Source: Paenibacillus amylolyticus (GTDB lineage: Bacteria; Bacillota; Bacilli; Paenibacillales; Paenibacillaceae). Taken from it: DNA of 64,000 bases. Under the pieces are notes generated by a model. The model saw nothing but the letters and a program-made list of their open reading frames with translations. It was not told the origin of the DNA and ran no database searches. The stretch spans positions 1,674,001-1,738,000 of the forward strand of contig NZ_BCNV01000001.1 in the NCBI RefSeq assembly GCF_001570725.1, in the 5' to 3' direction. The translations under genes and the position numbers were made by a program. How positions within the stretch are numbered: position 1 is the stretch's first letter; each line of letters starts with the position of its first letter. Positions 63,417 to 64,000 of this stretch are shown piece by piece.

Positions 63417-64000
<584 letters not shown>

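Overview
The window looks like chromosome from a low-to-mid GC Gram-positive spore former, most likely Paenibacillus. The reasons are strong AGGAGG-type ribosome binding sites, frequent TTG/GTG starts, Bacillales-type sigma-A promoters, a T-box leader, cre sites, a YesM/YesN-type two-component pair beside a sugar ABC importer, a CYP102A self-sufficient P450 and a LmrA/LmrB-like pair. I see no rRNA, tRNA, insertion sequence, prophage or CRISPR array. It reads as a patchwork of small transporter, regulator and enzyme modules, most closed by a clear Rho-independent terminator.

1-8.5 kb: the 3' end of a T-box leader, asd (archaeal/fungal-type aspartate semialdehyde dehydrogenase), a small membrane protein, a BASS-family transporter, a lipoprotein, an SDR with a textbook promoter, a 56-residue zinc-ribbon protein, a TauE/SafE permease and a 793-residue two-domain isoprenoid synthase. 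8.7-14.6 kb: a four-PAS hybrid histidine kinase, then an SgrR-like regulator divergent from an MFS exporter, with a dyad between them.

14.6-18.8 kb: an asymmetric heterodimeric ABC exporter preceded by about 530 nt of leader RNA. The leader holds a promoter, a short leader peptide, a long hairpin, an intrinsic terminator and two overlapping mini-ORFs; it looks like antibiotic-responsive attenuation and is the strongest unusual signal here. 18.9-26.3 kb: heme O synthase, a thioredoxin-reductase-like flavoprotein, a P450-reductase fusion behind an operator-like dyad and a 27-codon upstream ORF, and an M32 carboxypeptidase.

26.6-35.9 kb: one apparent operon for an Opp/Dpp-type importer (binding protein, two permeases, two ATPases), an M20 amidohydrolase, an M28-like peptidase with altered catalytic residues and an SDR. 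It suggests uptake of a peptide-like or N-acylated compound followed by intracellular hydrolysis and redox processing. 36-43.8 kb: a LysR regulator, a TetR/MFS multidrug pair, a kinase-like protein, an alpha/beta hydrolase, an MBL-fold hydrolase, and a LysE exporter divergent from an XRE-cupin regulator with twin operator-like repeats.

43.9-57.8 kb: an arabinan locus. A secreted GH43 enzyme and a GH51 arabinofuranosidase are followed by two sugar permeases, a sensor kinase, an AraC-type response regulator and a sugar-binding lipoprotein, with cre-like sites before the GH43 and binding-protein genes. 57.8-64 kb: a small unknown protein, a TrmB regulator beside an MFS exporter, an AT-rich lipoprotein, two tandem hexapeptide acetyltransferases and the 3' end of a GH1 6-phospho-beta-glucosidase that runs off the window.
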